NCBI GenBank assembly: GCA_964574865.1
Contig: CAZNOT010000012.1
Span: forward strand, 1-14,600
Direction of reading: 5' to 3'
Length of the DNA: 14,600 nucleotides
From: DATDYW01 sp964574865
GTDB taxonomy: Bacteria > Patescibacteriota > Minisyncoccia > Phycocordibacterales > JAACPR01
This document shows, piece after piece, positions 6,160-12,722 of this stretch. Position 1 is the stretch's first letter, and every line of letters starts with the position of its first letter. Below the pieces are notes generated by a model. It saw only the letters and a program-made list of their open reading frames with translations. It was not told where the DNA came from and ran no database searches. Both the position numbers and the translations under genes were made by a program.

Positions 6160-7530
6160 CTAGAAGCTGTCGATCGAGTTCGCGTACGAGTTGTCGATCG
6201 GGAGGAACGACGTGCGCTTCTCGTCAAAGAAGAGGTCGACGGTGCCCGTCGGGCCGTTACGGTGCTTCTCAATCATAATCTGCGCGACGCCGGGGCGGTC
6301 GGCCGCGTCGTTGTACTTGTCCTCGCGGTGGATGAACATCACGACGTCGGCGTCCTGCTCGATCGAACCCGAATCGCGGAGGTCCGAGAGGCGGGGCTTG
6401 CCGCCGCGGTCTTCCACCTTACGCGAGAGCTGCGAGAGCGCGATGACTGGCACGTCGAGCTCGCGCGCGACCGCCTTGAGGCCGCGGGAGATTTCGGTGA
6501 CCTGCTGCACTACCGAGTCCGACTTCGCGGACGAGACCGGGTGCACGAGCTGGAGGTAGTCGACCACGATCAGGCCCAGGCCGCGCTCGGCCTTAATGCG
6601 CCGCGCCGACGAGCGGATCGAAATAGGGGTGACGACCGAGCGCTCGTCGATGAAGATTGGCGCCTCGTTCATGCGCGCCATCGCGCTCGAGAGCTCGGAG
6701 AAATCTCCGTCGGTGAGGCCTTTGCCGGTGCGCAGCTTCCACGAGTCGACCTTCGATTCGGCCGAGAGCATGCGGTCCGCGAGCTGCTGGCTGGACATTT
6801 CGAGCGAAAAGATCGCGACCGGCAGCTTGAGCTGGACGCCGCAGTGGCGCGCGAAGTCGAGCGCGAGCGACGTCTTTCCCATCGACGGGCGCGCCGCGAG
6901 AATGACGAGGTCGGCCTTCTGGAAGCCCGAGAGCTTGTTGTCGAGCGCGGGGAAGCCGGTCGGCACGCCGCGCAGCTCCTGGCCACCCTCGCGGGAGAGG
7001 CGCTCGAGCCGGTCCCACGCCTCGACGAGCGTGTCTTTGATCTCGAGGAGGTAGCGGCCCTGGCCGCGCACGTCGGTCGCCTCGAAGACGCGCTTCTCGG
7101 CGCGGTCGAGGAGCTCGTCGAGCTCGGAGGTCTCGTCGTAGGCCTGCGCGAGCACGTCCTCGGCGGCGCGGATGAGCCCGCGCGCCGCGGCCTTCTTCTG
7201 CACGACCTCGGCGTAGTGCGAGGCGTTCGACGGCGACGCCGCGGAGTCGGGCAGCTCGGCGAGGTACGCCTGGCCGCCGGCGGCCTCGAGCACGCCCTTC
7301 TCGCGGAGCTTCTCGCTCACCGAGACGATGTCGACGGGCGCGCCGCGCTGCGAGAGCTCGAGGATGACGCCGAAGATGGTGCGGTGGCGCTCGGCGTAGA
7401 ACGAGTCGGCGTTCACGAGCTCGAGCGCGTCGTGAATAGCTTCGGGGCGCACGAGCAGTGACCCCAGGAGGGCCTTCTCGGCCTCCGAGCTGTGCGGGGG
7501 AATTTTGAGGGATACGCGCTCGGCTGCCAT
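6160..7530 (-). CDS. dnaB: Replicative DNA helicase DnaB
   Basis: A 456-aa hexameric 5'-3' helicase of the replication fork, of usual length and without an intein. The N-terminal domain (about 10-105, PPHSSEAEKALLGSLL) mediates ring assembly and primase binding. A linker helix follows, then the RecA-like domain from about 190: Walker A RPSMGKTS (214-221), FSLEMS (241-246), Walker B LIVVDYLQL (320-328), ALSQLSRKVE (364-373), SDLRDSGSIEQDADVV (382-397) and the arginine-finger region KHRNGPTG (422-429). A perfect TATAAT stands 9 nt before the ATG and no Shine-Dalgarno is present, so a leaderless mRNA is likely. recR follows after 2 bp. The neighbouring rplI, rplU and cysS genes are ordinary company for dnaB in compact genomes. 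Confidence 0.98.
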   Translation of the reverse strand: MAAERVSLKIPPHSSEAEKALLGSLLVRPEAIHDALELVNADSFYAERHRTIFGVILELSQRGAPVDIVSVSEKLREKGVLEAAGGQAYLAELPDSAASPSNASHYAEVVQKKAAARGLIRAAEDVLAQAYDETSELDELLDRAEKRVFEATDVRGQGRYLLEIKDTLVEAWDRLERLSREGGQELRGVPTGFPALDNKLSGFQKADLVILAARPSMGKTSLALDFARHCGVQLKLPVAIFSLEMSSQQLADRMLSAESKVDSWKLRTGKGLTDGDFSELSSAMARMNEAPIFIDERSVVTPISIRSSARRIKAERGLGLIVVDYLQLVHPVSSAKSDSVVQQVTEISRGLKAVARELDVPVIALSQLSRKVEDRGGKPRLSDLRDSGSIEQDADVVMFIHREDKYNDAADRPGVAQIMIEKHRNGPTGTVDLFFDEKRTSFLPIDNSYANSIDSF

Positions 7531-7539
7531 GGCGGGCGA

Positions 7540-7545
7540 ATTATA
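7540..7545 (-). promoter_or_regulatory. -10 element of dnaB (perfect TATAAT)
   Basis: TATAAT on the minus strand, 9 nt before the dnaB ATG, in a very GC-rich surrounding. No -35 match is found at 16-19 bp. The spacing leaves almost no 5' leader. Confidence 0.75.
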
Positions 7546-7615
7546 CGCGCCGCCGGCCCGGCCCGCTCAGCGCCCAAAACCTCAAAACGGGGGAGAGGCT
7601 GGGGACGGGCTGTTG

Positions 7616-7650
7616 AAAAGAAAAACGCCTCAGCCGGGGTGGCTGAGGCG
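7616..7650 (-). terminator. Intrinsic terminator overlapping the end of the 7-TM gene
   Basis: On the minus strand a perfect 10-bp stem (7650-7641 with 7635-7626), loop ACCCC, is followed by TTTTTCTTTT. The stop codon (7632-7630) and the last codons of the membrane protein gene are inside the stem. Confidence 0.88.
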
Positions 7651-8301
7651 GAGGCGGGTCCGCTTTCTCCTGCGTAAGGTTACGCGGGCCCGGTGCCAGA
7701 CGATTGGGGCGGTGATCGCCGTCATGCTGGCGGCGATGTAGATTGGGTAGACGGCCTGGGTCCAGGCGCCCCAGCTCCAGTCGATGGCTCCTAGGCCCAC
7801 GAACCCCGCGAGCGTCGCCAGAGACCAGCAGCCAGCGTGCTCGTGGCGCGGGTTCTCGCGGATGTTCCGGAGAACCGCCACGGTCGCCGCGGTGTCGCCG
7901 ATGATTGCGATCGTCAGGGCGAGGAGGTCTCGCTCGGGGTCCCGGTCGGTCGTGGCGAGAATCATCGCCGCGGTGACGCCGGTCGCCAGGCAGATCCAGT
8001 CCCTCCCATCGAGCGGCTTGTAGTTCCGGCGCCACAGGGCGACGATGCCAACGAGGAGTGGGTTCGTCACGCAGACGAGCGGGAGCCAGAGGCCGCCGTG
8101 CTCGTGACCGCCCAGGCGAATGAACGCCCAGAGAGCCGAGCTGCCGAGAACGACCCAGATCAGCTCGCTCGCGAACGAGGGGCGAATCGTGCGGTTCCAG
8201 GTGGCGAGCAGGTAGGGGCCGACCGCCAGCAGGAGCAGGAATCCGGAGAGCTCGCCGGGGTGGGTGAGAAGCCAAGAATAAATACCTTGAATAGAACTCA
8301 T
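7630..8301 (-). CDS. Seven-helix membrane protein, PQ-loop/SWEET-like layout
   Basis: A 223-aa integral membrane protein with about seven hydrophobic segments (roughly 19-34, 45-61, 71-89, 102-116, 124-144, 157-173, 183-201) and a strongly basic C-tail (204-219). The segment PYLLATWNRTIRPSFASELIW (29-49) and the weaker echo LRNIRENPRHEHAGCWSL (144-161) look like two copies of one unit, each a loop of the form P-Y-basic-P before a Trp-rich helix. Two 3-helix units joined by one helix is the plan of PQ-loop/SWEET transporters, so a small-solute transporter or related scaffold is possible; this is an inference. TATTAT lies 7 nt before the ATG. The coding end overlaps its own terminator stem. A second hairpin separates it from cysS, so it is its own transcription unit. 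Confidence 0.85.
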   Translation of the reverse strand: MSSIQGIYSWLLTHPGELSGFLLLLAVGPYLLATWNRTIRPSFASELIWVVLGSSALWAFIRLGGHEHGGLWLPLVCVTNPLLVGIVALWRRNYKPLDGRDWICLATGVTAAMILATTDRDPERDLLALTIAIIGDTAATVAVLRNIRENPRHEHAGCWSLATLAGFVGLGAIDWSWGAWTQAVYPIYIAASMTAITAPIVWHRARVTLRRRKRTRLRLSHPG

Positions 8302-8308
8302 GTGGCAA

Positions 8309-8314
8309 ATAATA
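8309..8314 (-). promoter_or_regulatory. -10 element of the 7-TM gene
   Basis: TATTAT on the minus strand matches the consensus at 5 of 6 positions and stands 7 nt before the ATG. The stretch upstream (8315-8335) is unusually AT-rich for this genome. Confidence 0.6.
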
Positions 8315-8326
8315 ACATTAAATATT

Positions 8327-8370
8327 AAAAAATCAAATAGCCCCGGCGCCCAAAGGGCGCCGGGGCTATT
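8327..8370 (-). terminator. Intrinsic terminator of cysS
   Basis: A perfect 16-bp stem (8336-8351 with 8355-8370) with a 3-nt loop. On the minus strand it is followed by TTGATTTTTT, so it ends cysS, whose stop is 8 bp away. Confidence 0.9.
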
Positions 8371-8378
8371 CCGGACCT

Positions 8379-9767
8379 TTAAATTTTTCTCATGCTCTGT
8401 CCCTCCGGTCCGTCCGAAACACCGAAGCCCCGCGCGGCGAGCTCGTCGCGCAGCCGGTCTGATTCGGCAAAATTCTTCGCTTCGCGCGCCGCGGCTCGAG
8501 CCGAAAAGAGGTCTTTGATCTCGTCCGGCAGGGAAGCTGCGTCGATGGCGCTAGAGACGTAGCTTCCAAAATTGAGACCGGTCAGCGGGTCGGTCGCGGC
8601 GATGGTTGCGCGGCGCACCTCGGGCGAGAGATCTTCGCGCCGTGCCGTCTCGTTGATGAGGGCCAGCAGTTTTGGCGTGTCGAGGTCGTCCCAGAGCGCG
8701 GCGGACGCGGCGACGAGGGTGGGGGAGTCGGGTAGCCCGCGCGCGCCGCCCGCCGCGAACTCGCCGATACGCTCGTACGCCGCCGCGGCGCCCAAAAGTG
8801 CCTCTTTCGTGAGGTTCGCGGGCGTGCGGTAGTGCGACGTCAGGAGCCAGTAGCGGTACGCGAGGGGAGAGACACCCCAGCTCCCTATCTCGTCGAGGTC
8901 GTAGCCGTTGCCGAGCGACTTGGACATCTTCTGCCCGTCGGCGGTGATGAAGGCGACGTGCGCCCAGTGCCGCGCGAGGGTTGTGCCCGTCGCGCCCTCC
9001 GTCTGCGCGATTTCGTTGTTGTGGTGGACGGGGACGTGGTCGATGCCGCCCGTGTGGACGTCAATCGGCAGCCCGAGCACCTTCTCGATCATCGCTGAGC
9101 ACTCCGCGTGCCAGCCGGGGAAGCCTTTGCCCCACGGCGAGTCCCACTCCTGCTCGCGCGAGACGCCGGGCGGCGTGAGCTTCCAGAGCGCAAAATCTGT
9201 GGGGGAGCGCTTGCCGTCGACGGCGGCGACGCGCGCGCCCTCTTTCAGCCCTTCTAAATTGATGCCGCCGAGCTTGCCGTAGGCGGGGAACTTGGCCGTG
9301 TCGAAGTAGACGCCGTCGGCGAGCGTGTAGGTGAGGCCCTTCGCCTCGAGCGCCGCGACGAGGGCGATCTGCTCGGGGATGAAATCGGTCGCGCGGGGGA
9401 AGGCCGTGCCTTCGGTCTTAACGTTGAGCCGCGCGATGTCGGCGAGGAACAGCTCCTCGAAGCGCCGCGCGATGTCGGCCGCTCGCTCGCCGCGCTCCTT
9501 GGCGGCCTTCTCCATCTTGTCGTCGCCCTCGTCGCCGTCGGAGATGAGGTGGCCGACGTCGGTGATGTTGATCGCCTGGCGGACCTTGAGCCCCTCGGCC
9601 TCGGCCGCGCGGCGGATGAGGTCGGCGAAGACGTAGGCGCGGAGGTTCCCGGCGTGGGCGCGCGAGTAGACCGTCGGCCCGCAGTGGTACATCGATACCT
9701 CGCCGTCTTTGGCGTTCTCCACGGGCTCGATTCTGCCGGTGAGGGTGTTGCGCAGGCGCAGATTCAT
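8379..9767 (-). CDS. cysS: Cysteinyl-tRNA synthetase
   Basis: A 462-aa class I aminoacyl-tRNA synthetase of usual length, charging tRNA-Cys. The first catalytic motif is AHAGN (37-41), a normal variant of HIGN; the second, KMSKS, is perfect (280-284). The catalytic zinc ligands are present: C29 in MYHCGPTVY, C223 in WHAECSAM, and the H-x3-E pair H248/E252 in VHHNNEIAQ. Other family strings are NITDVGHL (68-75), FALWK (192-196) and HTGGIDH (238-244). The C-terminal anticodon-binding part (from about 310) ends with AREAKNFAESDRLRDELAARGFGVSDGPEG, a typical finish. TAATAT stands 9 nt before the ATG with no Shine-Dalgarno. It is divergent from the S41 protease gene over a 78-bp spacer. Confidence 0.98.
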   Translation of the reverse strand: MNLRLRNTLTGRIEPVENAKDGEVSMYHCGPTVYSRAHAGNLRAYVFADLIRRAAEAEGLKVRQAINITDVGHLISDGDEGDDKMEKAAKERGERAADIARRFEELFLADIARLNVKTEGTAFPRATDFIPEQIALVAALEAKGLTYTLADGVYFDTAKFPAYGKLGGINLEGLKEGARVAAVDGKRSPTDFALWKLTPPGVSREQEWDSPWGKGFPGWHAECSAMIEKVLGLPIDVHTGGIDHVPVHHNNEIAQTEGATGTTLARHWAHVAFITADGQKMSKSLGNGYDLDEIGSWGVSPLAYRYWLLTSHYRTPANLTKEALLGAAAAYERIGEFAAGGARGLPDSPTLVAASAALWDDLDTPKLLALINETARREDLSPEVRRATIAATDPLTGLNFGSYVSSAIDAASLPDEIKDLFSARAAAREAKNFAESDRLRDELAARGFGVSDGPEGQSMRKI

Positions 9768-9776
9768 TGCCGCCGA

Positions 9777-9782
9777 ATATTA
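9777..9782 (-). promoter_or_regulatory. -10-like element of cysS
   Basis: TAATAT on the minus strand, preceded by TG, ends 9 nt before the cysS ATG. It matches the consensus at 4 of 6 positions. It lies in the 78-bp divergent spacer with the S41 gene promoter. Confidence 0.55.
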
Positions 9783-9830
9783 CACCGGCCGGGCGCCCGG
9801 CGCGCGCTTCTCGCCCCGCCGGGGCCGTGG

Positions 9831-9836
9831 CATACT
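9831..9836 (+). promoter_or_regulatory. -10-like element of the S41 protease gene
   Basis: CATACT matches the consensus at 4 of 6 positions and ends 9 nt before the GTG at 9846, the spacing found before several other genes here. It helps choose the GTG as the start. Confidence 0.5.
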
Positions 9837-9845
9837 TCGCGGACC

Positions 9846-11054
9846 GTGCTGAAGAATTTTTTCAGGAGCATCTCCATGGCGGCCGCGTCGGTCGCCCTCG
9901 TGTCGGCCGTGTTCGCCTCGGGCTACTACCTCGGCGGCCGCGAGTCGAACCTGCCTATCTTTGACGGCCGCGCCGAGGCTAGGGAGCCCGTCGACCTATC
10001 GCTCTTCTGGGAGGTCTGGCAGGTCATCGAGGCCAAGTACCCGCAAATTGGCACCTCGACTCTCCCGACCTCCGAGGAGCGCGTGCGCGGCGCCATCGAG
10101 GGCCTCCTCGGCTCCCTCGGCGATCCACACACCAGCCTCTACACCGAGAAGGATCAGCGGAACCTCCGCGAAGAGCTCGGCGCCGCGTTCGAGGGCGTCG
10201 GCATGGAGCTCGGCCAGAAGGACGAGGTTCTCACCGTCATCGCGCCGCTCAAGGGTTCGCCGGCCGAGAAGGCGGGCGTCAAGGCGGGCGACCGGGTCTA
10301 CAAGATCGACGGCGAGGATTCGCTGGACATGCTCGTCGACGACGCCGTGCTGAAGATTCGCGGCAAGGCGGGCACGACCGTCGTGCTCACCTTGCTCCGC
10401 GAGGGCGAGGCGGACCCGATCGAGATTTCGGTCGTCCGCGCCCGCATCACCGTCCCCTCGATCGAGACCGAGCTCCGGAAGGACGGCGTGTTCGTGATCA
10501 CCCTATCGACCTTCGCTGAGAAGTCTGGCCGCGAGTTCAAGGCCGCCCTCCGCGCGTTCTCGGAGTCCAAGAGCCGCGACCTCGTCATTGATCTCCGCGG
10601 CAATACCGGGGGCTACCTCGGCCAGTCTGTCGAGATCGCGAGCTGGTTCCTGCCGGCGGGGGAAGTGGTCGTCTCGGAGCGCTACGGTGGCGCGCAGGAG
10701 GACGAGGAGCTCGTGAGCAAGGGCTACCGCGCCTGGGATAAGGCGCCGGAGGTCGCCCTCCTCATCGACGGCGGCTCGGCCTCGGCTTCGGAAATTCTCG
10801 CGGGGGCGCTGTCCGAGCGCGCCGGCGTGAAGCTCTACGGCGAGACTACGTACGGCAAGGGGTCGGTCCAGGAGCTCGTGGATCTGTCCGACGGCTCGGC
10901 GGTGAAGATTACCGTCGCCCAGTGGCTCACCCCCGACGGCAAATCGATCACGAAGGACGGCATCGAGCCGGACGTGGAGGTGGAGGACGATCCCGAGACG
11001 GAGGAGGACGAGGTGCTGGAGGCGGCGGCGAAAGCCCTGAAAGCCAAGAAGTAG
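9846..11054 (+). CDS. S41 family C-terminal processing peptidase (CtpA type)
   Basis: A 402-aa exported serine protease. From the GTG start, residues 1-30 form a signal anchor (Lys/Arg, then hydrophobic). A helical part (about 50-110) with GLLGSLGDPHTSLYT leads to a PDZ domain (about 115-200; FEGVGMEL, LKGSPAEKAGVKAGDRVYKIDG) and the S41 core: VIDLRGNTGGYL (247-258), GGSASASEILAGAL with catalytic Ser313, and TTYGKGSVQ with catalytic Lys338, 25 residues later as in the family. CtpA-type proteases cut envelope proteins near their C-termini, often to control wall enzymes. The start is chosen as GTG 9846 because it gives a charged N-region and has CATACT 9 nt upstream; ATG 9876 has AGGAG 7 nt upstream but would lack the charged N-region. 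The tail is acidic, then Lys-rich. rplI follows after 68 bp with its own -10. Confidence 0.95.
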   Translation: MLKNFFRSISMAAASVALVSAVFASGYYLGGRESNLPIFDGRAEAREPVDLSLFWEVWQVIEAKYPQIGTSTLPTSEERVRGAIEGLLGSLGDPHTSLYTEKDQRNLREELGAAFEGVGMELGQKDEVLTVIAPLKGSPAEKAGVKAGDRVYKIDGEDSLDMLVDDAVLKIRGKAGTTVVLTLLREGEADPIEISVVRARITVPSIETELRKDGVFVITLSTFAEKSGREFKAALRAFSESKSRDLVIDLRGNTGGYLGQSVEIASWFLPAGEVVVSERYGGAQEDEELVSKGYRAWDKAPEVALLIDGGSASASEILAGALSERAGVKLYGETTYGKGSVQELVDLSDGSAVKITVAQWLTPDGKSITKDGIEPDVEVEDDPETEEDEVLEAAAKALKAKK

Positions 11055-11107
11055 CGGGTGACGAGTTCGGGCTGGGCCGCAATCTCTTTACTCGCCGCTC
11101 CTTACTT

Positions 11108-11113
11108 GCTAAT
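11108..11113 (+). promoter_or_regulatory. -10-like element of rplI
   Basis: GCTAAT matches the consensus at 4 of 6 positions, is preceded by a T, and ends exactly 9 nt before the rplI ATG. Confidence 0.45.
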
Positions 11114-11122
11114 TGTTACCCT

Positions 11123-11566
11123 ATGAAAATCATTCTGACCCGCGACGTGAAGGGCCTCGGCCGGAAAGGGGAGGTGAAGGAAGTGCCCCAGGGCTACGCC
11201 GAGAACTTTCTGCTCCGCAACGGGTACGCGCTCGCCGCGACGCCCCGCGCCATCGCGGACCACGAGGCGAAGATGCGCCGCGCGGCCGAGGAATTCGCCG
11301 CGCACGAGGCTATCGTCCGCGAGACGCTCGCATCGCTCGACGGCAAGCGCGCCGAGATCAAGGAGCGCGCCAACGAGCAGGGGCACCTCTTCGCGCGCAT
11401 CCACGCGTCGGAAATCGCGAAGGCGATTGAGTCGCAGCTCGGCCCCGCCGTTGATGTTGCCTGGCTCTCGATTGCCCAGGGAATCCGCGAGACTGGCGAG
11501 CACGCGCTCAAGCTCCGCGCCGCGGGGGCAGAGGCAACGGTGACGCTGGCGGTGATCGCCGCGTAG
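11123..11566 (+). CDS. rplI: 50S ribosomal protein L9
   Basis: A 147-aa L9 of normal length, which binds 23S rRNA near the L1 stalk and spans out from the ribosome. The N-terminal rRNA-binding domain is clear (MKIILTRDVKGLGRKGEV, then GYAENFLLRNGYAL, 1-37). A long connecting helix follows (about 40-75), then a C-terminal domain that carries EQGHLFARIHASEIAKAI (about 88-105). An open frame extends far upstream, but the start is fixed by the family N-terminus. No Shine-Dalgarno is present; GCTAAT lies 9 nt upstream. It is 68 bp downstream of the S41 gene and is probably transcribed on its own as well. Several CPR lineages are known to lack L9, so its presence here is a useful taxonomic hint but not decisive. 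Confidence 0.96.
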   Translation: MKIILTRDVKGLGRKGEVKEVPQGYAENFLLRNGYALAATPRAIADHEAKMRRAAEEFAAHEAIVRETLASLDGKRAEIKERANEQGHLFARIHASEIAKAIESQLGPAVDVAWLSIAQGIRETGEHALKLRAAGAEATVTLAVIAA

Positions 11567-11731
11567 TTTAAACGCTCAAAAAGAAAAGCCGTCGGGTGTT
11601 CGGCGGCACGGTCCGATTTTGATTCAAGGCGCTGGAACGGCGGGGGATCCGGCGATTCGTCTTATTTCTTTCTCGCACTCTTCGGCCGCACGCATCTGTC
11701 CCCGGTGGCGCAAGTGGCAGGGTAAAGGAGC

Positions 11732-11753
11732 AAACCCGCCGGAGGGCGGGTTT
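11732..11753 (-). terminator. Probable terminator of rpmA
   Basis: A perfect 9-bp stem (11732-11740 with 11745-11753), 4-nt loop, is followed on the minus strand by a poor T-stretch (TTTGCTCCTTT). If gap 2 has no real length, this hairpin lies about 50 bp after the rpmA stop. Confidence 0.5.
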
Positions 11754-11771
11754 GGGAGGCGTCTCCTCGAT

Positions 11772-11784
11772 TGCTCTGCCCGAC
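11772..11784 (+). repeat. 13-bp sequence repeated on both sides of gap 2 (left copy)
   Basis: TGCTCTGCCCGAC at 11772-11784 ends exactly where the N run begins, and the same 13 bases occur at 11885-11897 right after it. This is what overlapping contig ends look like when a scaffolder inserts a fixed gap. Confidence 0.85.
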
Positions 11785-11884
11785 NNNNNNNNNNNNNNNN
11801 NNNNNNNNNNNNNNNNNNNNNNNNNNNNNNNNNNNNNNNNNNNNNNNNNNNNNNNNNNNNNNNNNNNNNNNNNNNNNNNNNNNN
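11785..11884. other. Assembly gap (100 N), probably not a true gap
   Basis: Exactly 100 N, flanked by identical 13-bp sequences. The two contigs probably overlap by these 13 bases, so the true sequence would run straight from the left copy into the rpmA stop region. Confidence 0.9.
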
Positions 11885-11901
11885 TGCTCTGCCCGACCGG
11901 G

Positions 11902-12180
11902 CTAGGCAGAGATGACGTCCACGATCGGCACCTTCTTCATGCTGCCGTCGAAGCTCTCCTTGCGGGTGACGCGGAACTTGACCGTGCCGGCCGCGAGGGC
12001 GAAGAGGGTGTGGTCGCGGCCCACGCCGACGTTCTTGCCGGCGAGGATCGGGGTGCCGCGCTGGCGCACGACGACGTCGCCGACCTTGGCCTTCTCGCCG
12101 TCGTAGAGCTTCGTCCCGAGGTACTTCGGGTTCGAGTCGCGTAGGTTCTTTGTTGCGCCGGCCGCCTTAACTGTAGACAT
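11902..12180 (-). CDS. rpmA: 50S ribosomal protein L27
   Basis: A 92-aa L27, a late-assembly large-subunit protein whose N-terminus reaches toward the peptidyl-transferase centre. The family core is plain: NLRDSNPKYLGTKLYDGEKAKVGDVVVRQRGTPILAGKNVG (about 12-52; quoted here as the string NLRDSNPKYLG, then QRGT and KNVGVGRDHTLFA). The N-terminus (MSTVKAAGATK) is not the common AHKKGxGSS form: the stretch before RDS has lysines and glycine but lacks the usual consecutive motif. The stop codon is 17 bp from assembly gap 2. The gene stands alone, far from rplU. On the minus strand a GATAAC at 12206-12201 could be a -10 with a leader of about 14 nt; no Shine-Dalgarno is seen. It is divergent from the 118-aa gene. 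Confidence 0.95.
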   Translation of the reverse strand: MSTVKAAGATKNLRDSNPKYLGTKLYDGEKAKVGDVVVRQRGTPILAGKNVGVGRDHTLFALAAGTVKFRVTRKESFDGSMKKVPIVDVISA

Positions 12181-12228
12181 GAGTGTTTGCTTACGCCGGC
12201 GTTATCCCCGGAGGGGTACGCTCGAGCG

Positions 12229-12585
12229 GTGCGCAATCTACCAGCACTCTCCCGTGTTCGCAAGGCCGCCCGGCTGTTCCTGTGGGGAGGGGGAGCGCTC
12301 GGCTGGGCGGTGGCAGGTTGGTTCGGGTACGCCCCTCCCGCTCCGCCGCCGGTCGAGGTGGAGGCGAGAGGGGCGGCCCTCTCTCTGCCGTGGGACGAAG
12401 ATTGCGTCCCCGTCGTCGCGTCCCGGCGGGGGAAGCGCTACTACTTCGCCTGGTGCGAGGGCGCCGGTCGGCTCTCGCCCCAAAATTTGGTCGAATTTTG
12501 CGGTCCGGAGGCCGCCGAGGGGGCCGGTTTGACCCGAGCGGAGGGGTGCGGCGACGTCCGGGAAGCCGACCCGCCCACCCTTTAG
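12229..12585 (+). CDS. Membrane-anchored small protein with Ada-like Cys domain
   Basis: From a GTG at 12229 the product is 118 aa: a basic N-terminus, one membrane helix (about 15-34), a Pro/Ala-rich linker and a small folded domain (about 54-108). The domain reads VVASRRGKRYYFAWC ... GRLSPQNLVEF ... EAAEGAGL..AEGC. This order (xAS-x-GKxYY, Cys, a basic/polar turn, N-x-V-x-F, an EAxxxG(L/Y) helix, final Cys) resembles the small domain related to the Ada metal-binding region that is often found at the C-termini of exported proteins in CPR bacteria. Whether it binds metal is not shown. TACGCT lies 6 nt before the GTG, consistent with a leaderless start; an in-frame ATG at 12187 would overlap the rpmA promoter region. 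It is followed by a large hairpin at 12592-12639. Function unknown. Confidence 0.78.
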   Translation: MRNLPALSRVRKAARLFLWGGGALGWAVAGWFGYAPPAPPPVEVEARGAALSLPWDEDCVPVVASRRGKRYYFAWCEGAGRLSPQNLVEFCGPEAAEGAGLTRAEGCGDVREADPPTL

Positions 12586-12591
12586 GCGACC

Positions 12592-12639
12592 CCGAAAATA
12601 CCCTTATTTTTGACCCCTCCAAAAACAGGGTATTTTCGG
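12592..12639. repeat. 19-bp interrupted hairpin after the 118-aa gene
   Basis: A perfect 13-bp stem (12592-12604 with 12627-12639) is extended by an inner 6-bp stem (12607-12612 with 12620-12625) around a 7-nt loop. It starts 6 bp after a stop codon but has no T-tract on either side, so its role as a terminator is doubtful; it may protect the 3' end of the mRNA. Confidence 0.75.
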
Positions 12640-12693
12640 CACAAAACCATTGAAAATAAAAGGTTAAATAGCTGACCAGGATGCCCCAGGCGC

Positions 12694-12722
12694 TTGACTT
12701 CAGACCCCATTCCTGCTACCAT
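12694..12722 (+). promoter_or_regulatory. Sigma-70-type promoter upstream of the lytic transglycosylase gene
   Basis: TTGACT (12694-12699), 17-bp spacer, TACCAT (12717-12722) with an extended TGC just before it. This is the best complete promoter in the window. Transcription would begin near 12729, after the only in-frame ATG at 12721. Confidence 0.7.

Larger units (their letters stand above)
11567..11901. other. Intergenic region with assembly gap, no gene seen
   Basis: Between the L9 and L27 genes, which converge, I find no credible gene. The region has a 7-bp hairpin (about 11589-11608, one T-G pair) soon after rplI, with only a scattered T-rich stretch behind it, the 9-bp terminator-like hairpin at 11732-11753, and assembly gap 2. 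Confidence 0.6.

Noticed and set aside
6148..7461. Plus-strand open frame (437 codons) over dnaB
   Set aside because: Antisense shadow of dnaB; composition is Arg/Glu/Leu/Val-biased with no motif.
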